DNA from: Nyssa sinensis
Lineage: Eukaryota > Streptophyta > Magnoliopsida > Cornales > Nyssaceae
DNA: 64,000 bases
NCBI GenBank assembly: GCA_008638375.1
Contig: CM018052.1
Location: 11,155,006-11,219,005, forward strand
Reading direction: 5' to 3'
The notes below the pieces were generated by a model, which was not told where the DNA came from, did not search any database, and saw only the letters and a list, made by a program, of their open reading frames with translations. The position numbers and the translations under genes are program-made. Below are positions 12,451 to 23,508 of this stretch, piece after piece. Position 1 is the stretch's first letter, and every line of letters starts with the position of its first letter.

Positions 12451-14053
12451 ATTAAAAATAACAAGAAATATATTAAATTTTATGCAAATTTCATGTTCCA
12501 TGAATCTAAAAGGGATCAAAAGATAGTCAAATGTCCTACCATAATTACATCAATATAATCATTAGAGGTCATACATATTCTATATACAATTCACATGGTC
12601 TATTCCAAAAGAACATACAATCAACAAGCTTCCGAAAAATTTCATGGTAGCTAAATATACAAAAATGGTAATCTTTTCCAAAATAGTTTACAATAGTCCT
12701 TCAAGTGTTACCCCAAAAATATGACCCATCACAAGTATTCACATGTTCAATTATGTTAAAAAATGAAAGTCTTACAAGCCGCCACATAAGGGGGGTCATC
12801 CAAGTGCACACAAAAATGCAGTCTTCCCAAAAATAACTTCAAAAGTGCTCTTCAACTAGCAGCCTTCTCTTTGCCAGCTCCTGCATCTAGGAGGGGTCAG
12901 TTCAATAACCCTAATAAAAGGAAATATAAACATGGGTAAGAAAATGTGGTGGCACGTGTATGCTTGTGCACGTGTAGTGGTAATCAAGTGTTCATCAAGC
13001 ATGCATCATCAACAAAGCAAAAAATTCAAGAGATAGCTAAGCTCTTAACATATCAAAGTATATAACCAAAAAAGATGAATATTGTCTAATGAAACAATAT
13101 ACATGAACATACAATTTAGGATTTTATTTATTCAGTTTCATTTAACTTATCAAAATCTTCATTCCATTTTCTCAACTCTTAGTCCCAAGACTACATTCCT
13201 AGTCGACTCCCGATAAGCCTTGTGTGCTTTACGGGCTACTAACCCGATGGAGGCATATGACCATTCGTGCAGGTTTATGACTCATAAGTTGAAGGGAGAC
13301 ACCATCCCGAATACTAATCAAAATCTTGGGTAAGTGCAATCTCTCCATGCTCAAAATCACACAATTGACGTGCCAATTCTAGCCCCATGTTCATCATATT
13401 TCAAGTGTTCATTCTCACACTTCCAAGGGCTTATCATTCATGTTTGTGTTCATAATTCATCATATTTTCATTATAAGGGTTAAGCATTCAAGTAACTTCC
13501 TCAAATTTTCATAATTTCACATCAAAGATTCATTCAAGCAATTTCACAAACACCTTGCATGTCATTTACAATATCAAACATAATACACATAAAACCCCTT
13601 TTGTGATTTCACCAATCAAACATTTTTACATTCAACTGGGAGTTATGTCAACATCAAGATAGGGTAAAAATAATGCATTTTATAGCAAAAATTCAACCAA
13701 TACATAGATTTTCAAGATACATGCAACATATGCCCAAATATGCAAAATTAACAATTCTATAGCAAGGTAAGAGATGGATGCATGGTAAATCTATCTACAC
13801 AAGTTCTATACCTAGGTTTAGAAATTCCCTATCTCAATTTCTTCAAGTTGTGGTAGAAATCTTAACTTTTCCCTTGATGGTTTTTTCAAATTTCTTGCTT
13901 CTAGGTTGAAATTTGTAAGTAAAGAGGCTTTGTGCTTCTTCAATCTCCCAAGAAAAACTCCACTCCACCAAAGATCTTCAAACTCTAGCCTTCCCTCTCT
14001 TATTCTCTTTCTTTTTTTCTCTCTCCCTCTTTCACGTGAATGTGTGAGTTTCT
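12451..14053. other. Gene-free stretch
   Basis: No recognisable gene. It includes a purine/pyrimidine-rich stretch at 13980-14040. A frame on the minus strand (13818-14090) is Arg/Glu-rich because of this composition and is not supported as a gene. Confidence 0.4.
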
Positions 14054-16380
14054 TGTAACACCTTGACCCGAGATATCGGGAATATGGCACGCATTACGAG
14101 ATTTTAAACGGTAGCTTAAAAACTAACTACAAAAAGACCGAGAAACAGTAAATATATATGTGTGTGTGTGTGTATAATGATATACATATATATACATGTG
14201 TATAAGCCTATATAGAATACACATACTAGATGTGTATGTGTGTGTGTGTACCATAAATGTATATGAAAAAGTTTATATATATATATGTATGTATGTATGA
14301 AATGAAGTAAATGCATTAGTGTATATATATATATATATATATCTCTGTGTGTGTGTGTAGATGTACAACAGTGTGTAGGCTCATAATTGAGAGGAGTGAT
14401 GGGAGGTTCGGCTGCAAGTGGATGCAAGTAAGTATGTGTGTGTGTGTGTACTTAATGTGTGTTTTGAGTGTAATATAGATATATGAGCACACAATGGCAG
14501 TAAGCATCGAATGAGAAAAGAAAGAAAACAGAATGGGAAGTCAATGAAAGGGGCTGTGAGAGGGGAAGAAGAGAGAAAGAGGGGCAGCCATATGATGGTC
14601 CCTGTATAAATATGTGTATACATGCACTGAATATGCATTTAGAAGGGAGAAATTGGAAACTGAGGGCACTGGAGTATTCAGAAGTATAAGGAAGAAAAAT
14701 AAGAAGAAGAAAGAGGGAGAAATCATTGTTTGAGGTAAGAACATCAAAACCCATTATTTTTGTTTTCTCTAAGATTCTTGCATATATACAAACTGTTTAG
14801 GTCTTATTCATGTATGCATGATGTCTAGGGTGTACAAACTTGAACAAAGCATGAAAATCTGACCTTAGAACAGTCCAAAAATACTAAATCCGTACATGGC
14901 TGCCATGGATGGACCTTAGATGGAGCAGGTCTGAAATCATGTGAACCAAAACCCATTTAGTTTGTTGGAACCTTAACTAGACCCCCAAAACATTTTAAGA
15001 ACACTAAGACACGATCATAAGACTCAAAGAAAACCATAAAAACTTGAGTTGCAGGTTCGGGTTATGAAACCCAACCTCTCAAACTCACAGCAAAACTAAA
15101 CCAAAGGAATGGGGAATAAAACCCCTTAACAAGAAGGGCATAATAGGCCAAACCATGCATGAAAGGGTGAAGAAATGAGCATTTACTAGGGGGATATCCA
15201 GAACTACCAAGGGTAGTGGAACGAGCTTTCTAGCTCAATCTAGAGCTCCAAATCAATGCCAAAATGAAAAATGAACTCCCAAAACCATTTTGGAACAAAA
15301 AATAGAGAGATTAAATCTCTGAAAATACACAAAATTAAGAAGTTTAAAAAGATACAATTAAGGCAACAGTAGTTCGGGCGTGGGGAAGAAGAAGACCTCG
15401 CTAAACCAACTCGTGAGTTAACTCAACCGATTCCTGACCGAGTTTTACTAGGACTGTGTCGACTCAGACACGTGTCGAGTGGTAAGGGGAGCCACTGCAT
15501 AAATAACACGACACCGTTTTGGGGCTTAAAGGTTTTAAATTTAAAACCTGATTATAAACTATTTGGCTACACGGTTTGGGGGCCAATTTAGTAACCTGTG
15601 TGCAAATAAGATAGCTTATCCTGATTTTGAAGCCTCGTCCACCGTTTGGATTAAAAATCCTTTGAAAAAAATAAAAGGGGCCGCAGCCCCTAGGAATCGA
15701 ACCTTTAACCTTCCATATGCGTAGAACCCTAACCCCACCCCCAAACCCACTTGGATAGGAAAGCCTGTGGGTATATTTGTCACCAAATATATATATATAT
15801 ATATATTAAAGAAATAATTAAGAAAAAATAAATAAAAGGGGCATAGCCCCTATGACTCGAACGGCAAACCTCCCACACGCACAGCACCCTAACACAACCC
15901 CCAAACCCACTTAGACAGGCAAGCCCGTGGGATTATTTGCCATATAATATATATATGTACATATTATATATAAAAGTAAAATTTAATTAATTAATTAAAT
16001 AAATAATAGTAAATTGACCCGATATCCAAATTAAACATGTAAATAGTGTATTTTAACTATTTTGGACATTCTGAAACCAATGGTGAGGTCCGTTTTGTGA
16101 GATAGGACCCCAAAAAATAAAGACACTTAAAATTATAAAATGACCAAATTACCCCTAGTACCCCTAAAGCCAAATGGAAGTTCGAGAATGTCTAAATTGA
16201 CTTTCTTCGACCTTTCGGACTCAATAGTGGGATCATATTATGAAATAAAGTGCGAAAAAATATAACACGTAAACATGTGAAGTAATAGAAATAAACTTAA
16301 AAATAATGGAGCTACCAGAAGAGTATAAATTGAAATGAAAATTAATTCCTAACACATTAAATTGTGTCGTAGGTTAAAAC
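14054..16380 (+). repeat. LTR-like non-coding repeat starting TGTAACACC
   Basis: It starts with TGTAACACCTTGACCCGAG, the kind of 5' end common in plant Ty3/gypsy LTRs, and continues through microsatellites (GT, TA) at 14155-14460. It then has a segment resembling, in inverted orientation, parts of 1-1300 and, in direct orientation, 50935-51060. No gag or pol coding sequence is present. Its ends and type (LTR, LARD or other) are not settled. Confidence 0.45.
15671..15990 (-). repeat. 161-bp tandem duplication with tRNA-like B box
   Basis: Copies start at 15671 and 15832. On the minus strand both show CCAA.CCCAC-derived sequence, then a Pol III B-box-like word (GGTTCGATTCC in copy 1, CGTTCGAGTCA in copy 2), followed by a hairpin with the same GGGGC/GCCCC stem but different loops (CGCA versus ATA on the plus strand). 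Each copy ends in an AT-rich linker. It may be tRNA- or SINE-derived, but no full cloverleaf could be drawn. Confidence 0.7.
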
Positions 16381-16393
16381 TGAAGTAATCATC

Positions 16394-16618
16394 ATGGATG
16401 AGCTAATTTGGGAAGAAAAAGTAATCAAAAGAAAGATAAATACTGCTAAGAAATTTCAGATCCTGTCTTTGAAGCCATTTATGTACAAAACCCCTGTTGT
16501 TCCAATGGGGCGACTTATGAAAGAAGAAGCCACAAGGAAACTTGCTGAAGCAACATTAAAAGAAGAAGAAGAAGAACGAGAAAATGTTGAAACACTTAAT
16601 GACGTGCTTCGAAGGTAA
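16394..16618 (+). pseudogene. Isolated exon-like ORF of unknown family
   Basis: A 74-residue frame starts MDELIWEEKVIKRK and ends in an acidic/basic helix (KLAEATLKEEEEERENVE). It has normal codon texture, unlike the surrounding AT-rich repeat. A possible acceptor (TCGTAG) lies upstream at about 16372, and the CGAAG/GTAATG word at its 3' end could be a donor. I do not recognise the family. It may be one exon of a host gene captured by the surrounding LTR-like repeat, or a small real exon. Confidence 0.35.
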
Positions 16619-17639
16619 TGTCTATTTATCAATAAGTACATGAAGTAGATAGACATGTAATACAGTTATAAATTATTACGAATTATTCCTATTCTGAAGA
16701 ATAAAACCTATCATAAGATTAAGCTTACACAGTCTAAGAATAGGTTAAGATCATGAGTTAAATTAAGTACATATGAAATTTATGGAATGTTCATAAATTG
16801 TTTTAGGACTATCAAGGGAAAAGGGAAGGCACACCAGTAGCGCCAACCCTGAAGTTTGAGGTGAGTAATCCTGTATTTGAAGTGGAGATTTAACTCCATG
16901 AATTTGAAGAAGTTTTAAGTTTAAAATATCTTAAGCATTTGAATATCAAATTTAGTATTACATGATTCCTGTTTTAAAATGTTTCTGTTCTTATAAACCT
17001 TATTGTGACATGCTCAGTGAATGTTTCCTACTACAGTTTTCCTTAAAAATATATTTTAACATGTCTAAGTTTAAAATGCCAAATCTCTTTAAATATTCTG
17101 AATTTGCATATTCCAAGTATTTGAAGACTCTATTGAAGAAGTTATGTGTTACATGTTTTAAAATACAATTACAGGAAGGCCATGTTTTAATGCTTTTAAA
17201 TAGCATCTATTTGTAAGTGTTTTATATCTCCTGTTGCCAGTGGTAATGCAAGATAAGCGTGCATAAGCACTATTTGTGAAGTTAGGTTCCTTTGGAACTC
17301 AATCATGACATGAAGAAATGGCAGGTAGTAGGATTTATCCCCCAGGCATGAGATATCTCCATTGAAGTAAAACTAGAATCTGGTTCGAAACGGTTTCTAC
17401 TAATGAAAGTGATAAGATGATATGTTTGAAAATGAAAGCAGTATTTATGCATATCTACATGTTTTGAAGTTCCTATACTCTATTTGAAGAAGTACATGTT
17501 TAGCTTGAATACTATAAATGTTTCAAAGTTATACGTTTTAAAGAATGCATATATTCTGTATTCGAAGTACACGAGTAATTGGTGGTGATTGTTTTATAAA
17601 CTCTCTTGTACTAAACCACTATCAATTGAAAACCCATGA
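16619..17639. other. Gene-free AT-rich stretch
   Basis: No domain or gene signature. Short frames on both strands (16962-17216) overlap each other and show no family resemblance. Confidence 0.4.
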
Positions 17640-18155
17640 CAAATGCTGGAATTACTCACAAGCTTAGATTAACTTACCCGAATTTTTATCCGACCCCCTT
17701 TCAAGTTACTGATAGCAGTCCTAACTTGGATGATGATGATGATAGAGTTTTGCCCATTTTGAGGAAGGATGTAAGCAACTACTTACAGGACTAGCAGTTT
17801 TTTTTGGGAAGCATTATGGAACTTTAGTTAGACACTTTTATATTAGAAGATAGTAAAACCATTGTGTATTAAGCCCCACGGGGCAACTAAATATGTATTA
17901 TTTATAAAGTCTTTAAATTTTTATTATGCTCTGAATGTATAATCATGTGTACCATTCTGAAGAGCGGCAGTATCGAGCGGATGTGTTAAAATTTAAAAGA
18001 AGAAAATAAAAGAAAAAATTTTTCACGCTTCCGCAAACACAAGCTGCACAGCCGTCTAATATGGTCGCTTATGTGAGCCTTGCCCAATGGCCCGCGGCCG
18101 AAGGGTGGTGGTCGCGATCCAGGATCCGCACGGGGCGTATTTCGGGTAAAGTTAC
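17640..18155 (-). repeat. LTR-like repeat, inverted copy of 51132-51610
   Basis: The complement of this segment matches 51132-51610 through a shared GACCACC.CCCTTCGGCC core, GGGCAAGGCTCACAT or GGTAAGGCTTCACAT, GCAGAAGCG or GCGGAAGCG, and an exact 16-mer GTGAGTAATTCCAGCA at the far end. The 51-kb copy begins TGTCACGACCC, typical of a plant LTR terminus. No coding capacity is seen. Confidence 0.7.
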
Positions 18156-19452
18156 TCATCTTTCTTGAGAAAGACAAAATTAAACATGCTAATCATGTAT
18201 TTTTTTGACTTGTTCAAATTATCCTACTCAAAGGCTTACATTGTTACGAAACCTACTCATATGGTTGAATCACTGGTCCACCTAAACTCAGGGGTTAATG
18301 TTGGTGATTTTACATTAATGTGGGCAGTAGAAAATACAGTGATGTTGTTCAGAATATTGAGAATCAGTGTTGTTAGTTAATATTTGGTAACTTTCCATGT
18401 AATATATATTTGATAACATTGGAATTGGGGGCTCACCCTAAAATTTGAAGACGTGAAACTTGTTCTACAAGGACTCAAAATTATATAGTGATTTCATATT
18501 ATGTGCAAGGTCCTTCAAAATTTTGGAATTTTTAAGAAAAGTCTGTACATCTTTTTTTTTAAAGGTGGTGTCCTTGTGAGAAAATGTGATATGCGAGATT
18601 CATAATATTTTTCAATTTGGTGGACTTCTTGGTTAGGATTATCAAGAGATGATACCACTTGGAATAAAAAATAATGCCATATGTTATTAGTATGTTCTAG
18701 CTCCAGTCTATTTCTCCTAACACCATCACCCTCTTAACACTATCAATATACAAAGTCAACACTAGATAATCATATTTTTTTTTGTTTTTAATTATGAATT
18801 AATACGTTGTGATCAAGCAATTCAACCTATTCAACTCAAAATAGGCACAATACGGCATGTGTATGTGTTCAAATTCTATGCAAGAAACGTGTTTTTTCTT
18901 CTTCTTAAATATTACTTTTCTTCATCTACTTATTTGTTTTGCATTTATCTTTTGAATGTATTTGTCTTGTTTGAGCTAGGAAAAACACGTGGAAAGAAAA
19001 GACTATGAAAAGTAATTAATTAATTAATTGGGATTGGAATTTGAATTGAGATTGAAATTAATTAGGATTGATTATTTATATTAATCTTTCGAATGCATTT
19101 GTCCTATTTGGTTGCCACAAGAAACACATGGGGAGAAAAAACTTTGAACACGTGAAAGAAATTAATTAATTGGGATTGGGATTGGGAAATCCATCAAAAT
19201 CTGCCAACTTCGTTTGTCTGAAGCTCTAATTCATCCTCTTGAATCTGGTATATATTCTTGGGAAATTGACTTCTAGGGGAGATTTTTCTTTATAGGCACT
19301 AGATTACTTTGATTAAATTTGTTTCCTTTTATTTGAATTCTCCCTCAATTTCTTTTCCTTTAGGATGAATTTTTAATACCCATTTCAATACGAAACTTTT
19401 AGCATATCAATTTGTTGATTTAATTACTATCCAATGGGATCTTATACTAGGT
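18156..19452. other. Gene-free stretch with a 137-bp tandem duplication
   Basis: No gene. Two diverged copies of about 137 bp start near 18949 and 19086. Each has CTTTYGAATGYATTTGTC, then AACACGTGG or AACACATGG, then AATTAATTAATTGGGATTGG. Confidence 0.55.
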
Positions 19453-20095
19453 GATGTTGCACTTTTTGGCCCACGTATGCTACAAGCTCGGCTCTCTGTA
19501 AAATACTCAAAAAGAAGATCAGAGGACCACCGGGTTGGCTCCGGCGATAGCCGCTCCGATGCTTAAGTCAATAAACTGAATTGAAAGACTGTAATGAAAG
19601 CCAAATAATGAGCATGAAAGTAAAGCATACCTCTAGGGCTTGATTTATAGGCAGTGGCCTTCCTAAGTTGATTAGGATTCGGAGCCATGAAAATAGGGAT
19701 TTGATCATCGGAGATAGCAGTTACCTTGTACGATATTGTATCAAAATAGAGATAACCATATGTGGCAGTTTCCTTGTAAGAGACTGTTTCTTTATTCTCT
19801 GCTCGGCGTATATTAAGGCGGTGATGAAGTCTGATTATCGATGAATTGTACTGAAGGCTTGTGTTCAGACTCGTAAGCTTTGCAGAAAAGTAGATCTGCT
19901 CTGAAGATATGTGCTCGACCTTTGTGGGTCTGCTCCGAATGACCGAACCTGAGCTAAATGGCCGAGCATGAACTGAATGGCCAAGCATGAGCTAAACAGA
20001 CGAGCATGAGCTAAACGGCCGAGCATGAGCTGAATGGTCGAGCTCGTAGTTACACGTGTTAAGTGGTGGTTGGTTTGTCACATTGTGGTATATCA
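19453..20095 (-). repeat. 3' LTR of the gypsy element
   Basis: It is bounded on the plus strand by TGATGTTGCAC and ...GGTATATCA, i.e. TG...CA ends. Beyond its 20095 end lies CCCCTCCC, the complement of a polypurine tract. It contains the sequence GACCACCGGGTTGGCTCCGG, typical in style of Tat LTRs. The exact left border is a best guess, because without the second LTR I could not compare ends. Confidence 0.65.
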
Positions 20096-20100
20096 GTTAC

Positions 20101-20110
20101 TCCCCTCCCA
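20101..20110 (-). other. Polypurine tract (plus-strand primer site)
   Basis: On the minus strand it reads TTGGGAGGGGA, directly upstream of the 3' LTR, the expected place for second-strand priming in an LTR retrotransposon. Confidence 0.65.
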
Positions 20111-20505
20111 AGCCTTAGTTTGAGCTCGTGGCGTAACTAAGGTTTATGAGTCCCTGAAAAGTCATGCGTTCTATCGTCTCATTTTTCGAGACAGCTGTTG
20201 GTACATTATTTATTGCGCAGTCGATTTTTAGGCTTCTAAAGCCATCATTGTTTTGCCACCGTCGCGACGGTTCACCTTTGTGGACATTATTTTCTAAATG
20301 TCTATAAAAGAGGGAAGGAGCTTTGTACAATTCTTTTACTGCTTTTTCGTGTTTGGAAAAGATAATACATTCTGCCATTGTTGAACCAGCAAGCTAGACC
20401 ATAAGGAGTACCATTCGTCCGAAGCTTTTCCTCTATCCAGGTTCGGTCTTGGTCTCTTCGTTCATTTTTTCACTATCTTTCTTCTTCTTTTCTAGTTATT
20501 TTGAA

Positions 20506-22496
20506 ATGTCGACCTCCACTGCATCCTCTGGTGTTGGCGATGGTTTAGGGAGTCTTCCAGAGGCTTATACTTTGTCACAAACCCTTGTCAAGGGTAGTAG
20601 TTCCTTGGGGACTGGGTCGGAAGAGACCCGTTCTAGTCCCGACGCCAGGATTGTAGATGCCCTTTCTGAGTCTAGAGATAGAGAAGGTGAGGTCTCTGAC
20701 CGATCTTCTCGAGAGGAAGAGAGACAGAGTATTGTAGCCTCTTCTTGATTAGATAATATAAGGAAGAAATTTGATTTTTCTTCGAATATTGCCCTTAGGG
20801 CCCTGACGACATAGATTGTCCTTGGGATGTTAGGGAAGGTGAGATATGTGTTTATACCGCCTGGTTTGAGATGGGGTTACGCCTACCTTTCCCAAAATTG
20901 CTTAGGGAATTCTTTTGTTGGTTTAATCTTTGCCCTGCCGACCTACTTTTGAATAGTTGGAGACACCTATTAGGGTTTATGGTTTTAGGTCGTTTGAACG
21001 GCGTCAAGGTCTCTTTAGACTTGATCCTTAGTAAAATGGATCTTAAGTACATGAAGTCAGAGGGCCTCTATTACATGTCGTTTGACCAGGGTTTCCGACT
21101 TCTGTCCTTTGTACCGTCCTTCAACAAATCTTGGAAAGATCGGTATTTCTTTGTTAGTGGAAAATGGGAGGTGGCAGACCCTAAGGATTGAATTTCTACA
21201 TTCCCTCGGAGCACGGGGTTTATGGGTAAGACCCCATTTTCTTTTGTAATCTTTGCTCTGCTATTGCCCCTATCTTTGTATTTTTGACTAACTGTTGTTG
21301 CGATCTTCTTTGTGTAGACAAGAACATCAAGAGGAGGTCGCCCTTCACTCCTACCCTTAAAGAGTAGTATAAGAAGCTCCTTCAGACCTCGAACAGAAAC
21401 TACAGAGCTATCCTTCACTCAAATGATAAAATGGTCTCAAAAGATAAGAATGTTGTTGATGACGTGTTACAATCCGTTGTCAGCAAGTGGGGCTCAGTAA
21501 AGAAGAAGAGGGTGGCGAATCTTCCCCCCCCCCGGGTCGCTCCTTCGTCAAAAAAGAAGAAGACGACCACTGCCGCCCCCTCCTCTACTGCACCCCCCAA
21601 GCAAGGAACGATCTTTTATGCTTCTCCATCCCGTGTGCCGCCCTAGAAGGGCGTGGTGATTAGGGAGCCTACCTCTGTACTGCCCCAGAAGGGCGTGGTA
21701 AATTCTAGACCTACCCCTTCCTCGGCCAAAAAGGCTCAGAAGAAGGGCAAGGTGAAGGTGGCCGTTAAATTGGACCGGATGCTTGATGGGTATAGGGCCG
21801 TCCATCAGGCCATTGAAGAATTCTGGGTAGACGCCCCACGAAAGGATTCTCCTTCTTGTAGTACCAGGCAGGGTACTGAAAGGACGGTTGTTGGCGTTAT
21901 GCGCGCTCATCTGAAGGTAACGACCGCTCTCTCTTCCTTGGTATTTTGTTTTGTTCAGTTACCTGATTTGGTTCTCCTTTTGTTTTGCAGACCTTGCACA
22001 ATTTGGCCGCCATGATGGAGGCCACGGTGGATTTTCAGGCCGTGGAAAGGCTACAAGACGAGTTGGATGAGGTTCGACTTCAGCTCGGCACGGCTCAATC
22101 CCAAGCTACTGCGGCCGAGGACGAGCTTAAGGAAGTGAGGAAGTGAGGAATTCCCTCTCCATTATGGAGTCCGAGAGGGATTCCATTAAGTCTGAGAGGG
22201 ACTCTTTCCGATCTGAGTGGGAATCCCTCCTCCAAGAGCTGGACAAGCTGAAGGAGGAGAACTGTGCTCTTCAGGCCTCTGTTGCTCTAAAGGTTGATGA
22301 GGCCAAGGCCGAGACCGAGGATAGGCTAAAGACCGAGCTGGAGAAGATGGGTGACAGAATTGCGCAGCTCGATTATGATAACTTCAAATCTAATCTCCTT
22401 GCCAAATTCTCAAATATCGACCTGTCGGGAATTGATGACGATGATGAGGACGATAATGGTGATGAGGATGACGGCTCTGCAAGCCCTTTAGTTTAG
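20506..22496 (+). pseudogene. Antisense extra ORF (aORF), putative gypsy-type transposon domain, broken
   Basis: It reads opposite to gag-pol. Parts: an N-terminal Ser-rich segment starting MSTSTASSG at 20506; a conserved block (20871-21191) with GLRLPFPKLLREFF, WRHLLGFMVL and SNKSWKDRYFFVSG-like signatures of the plant 'putative gypsy type transposon' family (PF04195); a Lys/Pro-rich linker; and a coiled-coil C terminus (22143-22496) ending in an Asp/Glu tail. Introns are likely (donor CTGAAG/GTAACG at about 21917, acceptor TTTTGCAG at about 21990; another near 21217-21318). It is interrupted by stops (20746, 21189, TAG at 21643) and by a frameshift at about 22140 where GAAGTGAG is duplicated. 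The function of aORF proteins is unknown. Confidence 0.8.
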
Positions 22497-23078
22497 GAAA
22501 AACATTTTGTAGTTCTGCTTCTCTTTTTTGTAACCGGGCGCTTATATTAATGATAATGCCTTCTCTTCAGGGTCTTTGCCTTCTTCTTCATGGTTTTGAT
22601 CAAACATTGTCCAAAGTACCACTGTTCTGTAGTGTGTAAATGGGTTTCGGCCCTTAAATCTTGCCATTTAACATAAGTAACCCCACTCGGGGTCCAAAAC
22701 ATCATTCTTTGGTCGGCTACTAATGATGGGCTGACTCCCAAACTTTATGACTTGCAATGACTTTGAACCAAAGTGTAATAATAAGCAGCTGAGCTAGTCT
22801 CTTGATATCGGAGGGGTTTCGAATCATGGACTTGCTTTGAGTCATAAGGAAGGTAGTTAATATAGTGACTAACCAACCAGAGCTTTAATCACCAAAACAG
22901 AAAGACTTGTAGAGATCAGTCATTTTGACCACTCAGAGCTAAACCTGAGCTTGACTACAGAACTGAAAAACTTGTATTAAACTGAGAAAGGTTATTGATA
23001 GTTAATACCTTTTTCGAGAGCTCACTAGTAAGAAGTTGAGCAGTTAGAATCATGCTTCCTGGTAACCTTAATAATATG
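22497..23078. other. Spacer of the gypsy element between aORF and tandem array
   Basis: Non-coding element sequence with words such as GAGCTTGACTACAGAACTGAAA. No ORF of interest. Confidence 0.4.
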
Positions 23079-23468
23079 GACCAGATATGAAGCTCGGTGT
23101 ATTTAGATGGACCAGACACGAGCTCTGTACATTAAGATGGACCAAACACAAGGTCTGTACATTAAGACAGACCAGACACAAGGTCTGTACATTAAGATGG
23201 ACCAGACCTAAGGTCTGTACATTAAAATGGACTAGACATAAGTTCTGTATATTAAGACGGACCAGACACAAGGTCTGTACATTAAGATGGACCAGACCTA
23301 AGGTCTGTACATTAAGATGGACCAGACATAAGTTCTGTACATTAAGACGGACCAGACATAAGGTCTGTACATTAAAATGGACCAGACATAAGGCCTATAC
23401 ATTAAGATGGACCAGATATAAGGTCTGTACATTAAGATGGACCAGACATAAGGTCTGTACATTAAGAT
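23079..23468. repeat. Tandem array, 30-bp unit, about 13 copies
   Basis: The unit is close to CTGTACATTAAGATGGACCA followed by GACATAAGGT, with an exact 30-bp period and few substitutions. Because 30 is a multiple of three, all copies stay open in a plus frame (RWTRHKVCTL-like decapeptides) and a minus frame. These are translations of the repeat, not genes. It lies between the pol stop (23509) and the antisense ORF, the hypervariable 3' region where Tat elements are known to form satellite-like arrays. Confidence 0.95.
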
Positions 23469-23508
23469 GAGAACACTTCATGAAATATTTGAAACGAAAA
23501 AAACTTCT

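Noticed and set aside
14116..14754. Several overlapping minus-strand frames (60-100 codons)
   Set aside because: They run over GT/TA microsatellites and purine-rich DNA in competing frames, with low-complexity His/Thr/Ile peptides.
23068..23470. Open frames of 127 (plus) and 67 (minus) codons with decapeptide repeats
   Set aside because: They are translations of a 30-bp tandem repeat, open in both directions because the period is divisible by three.
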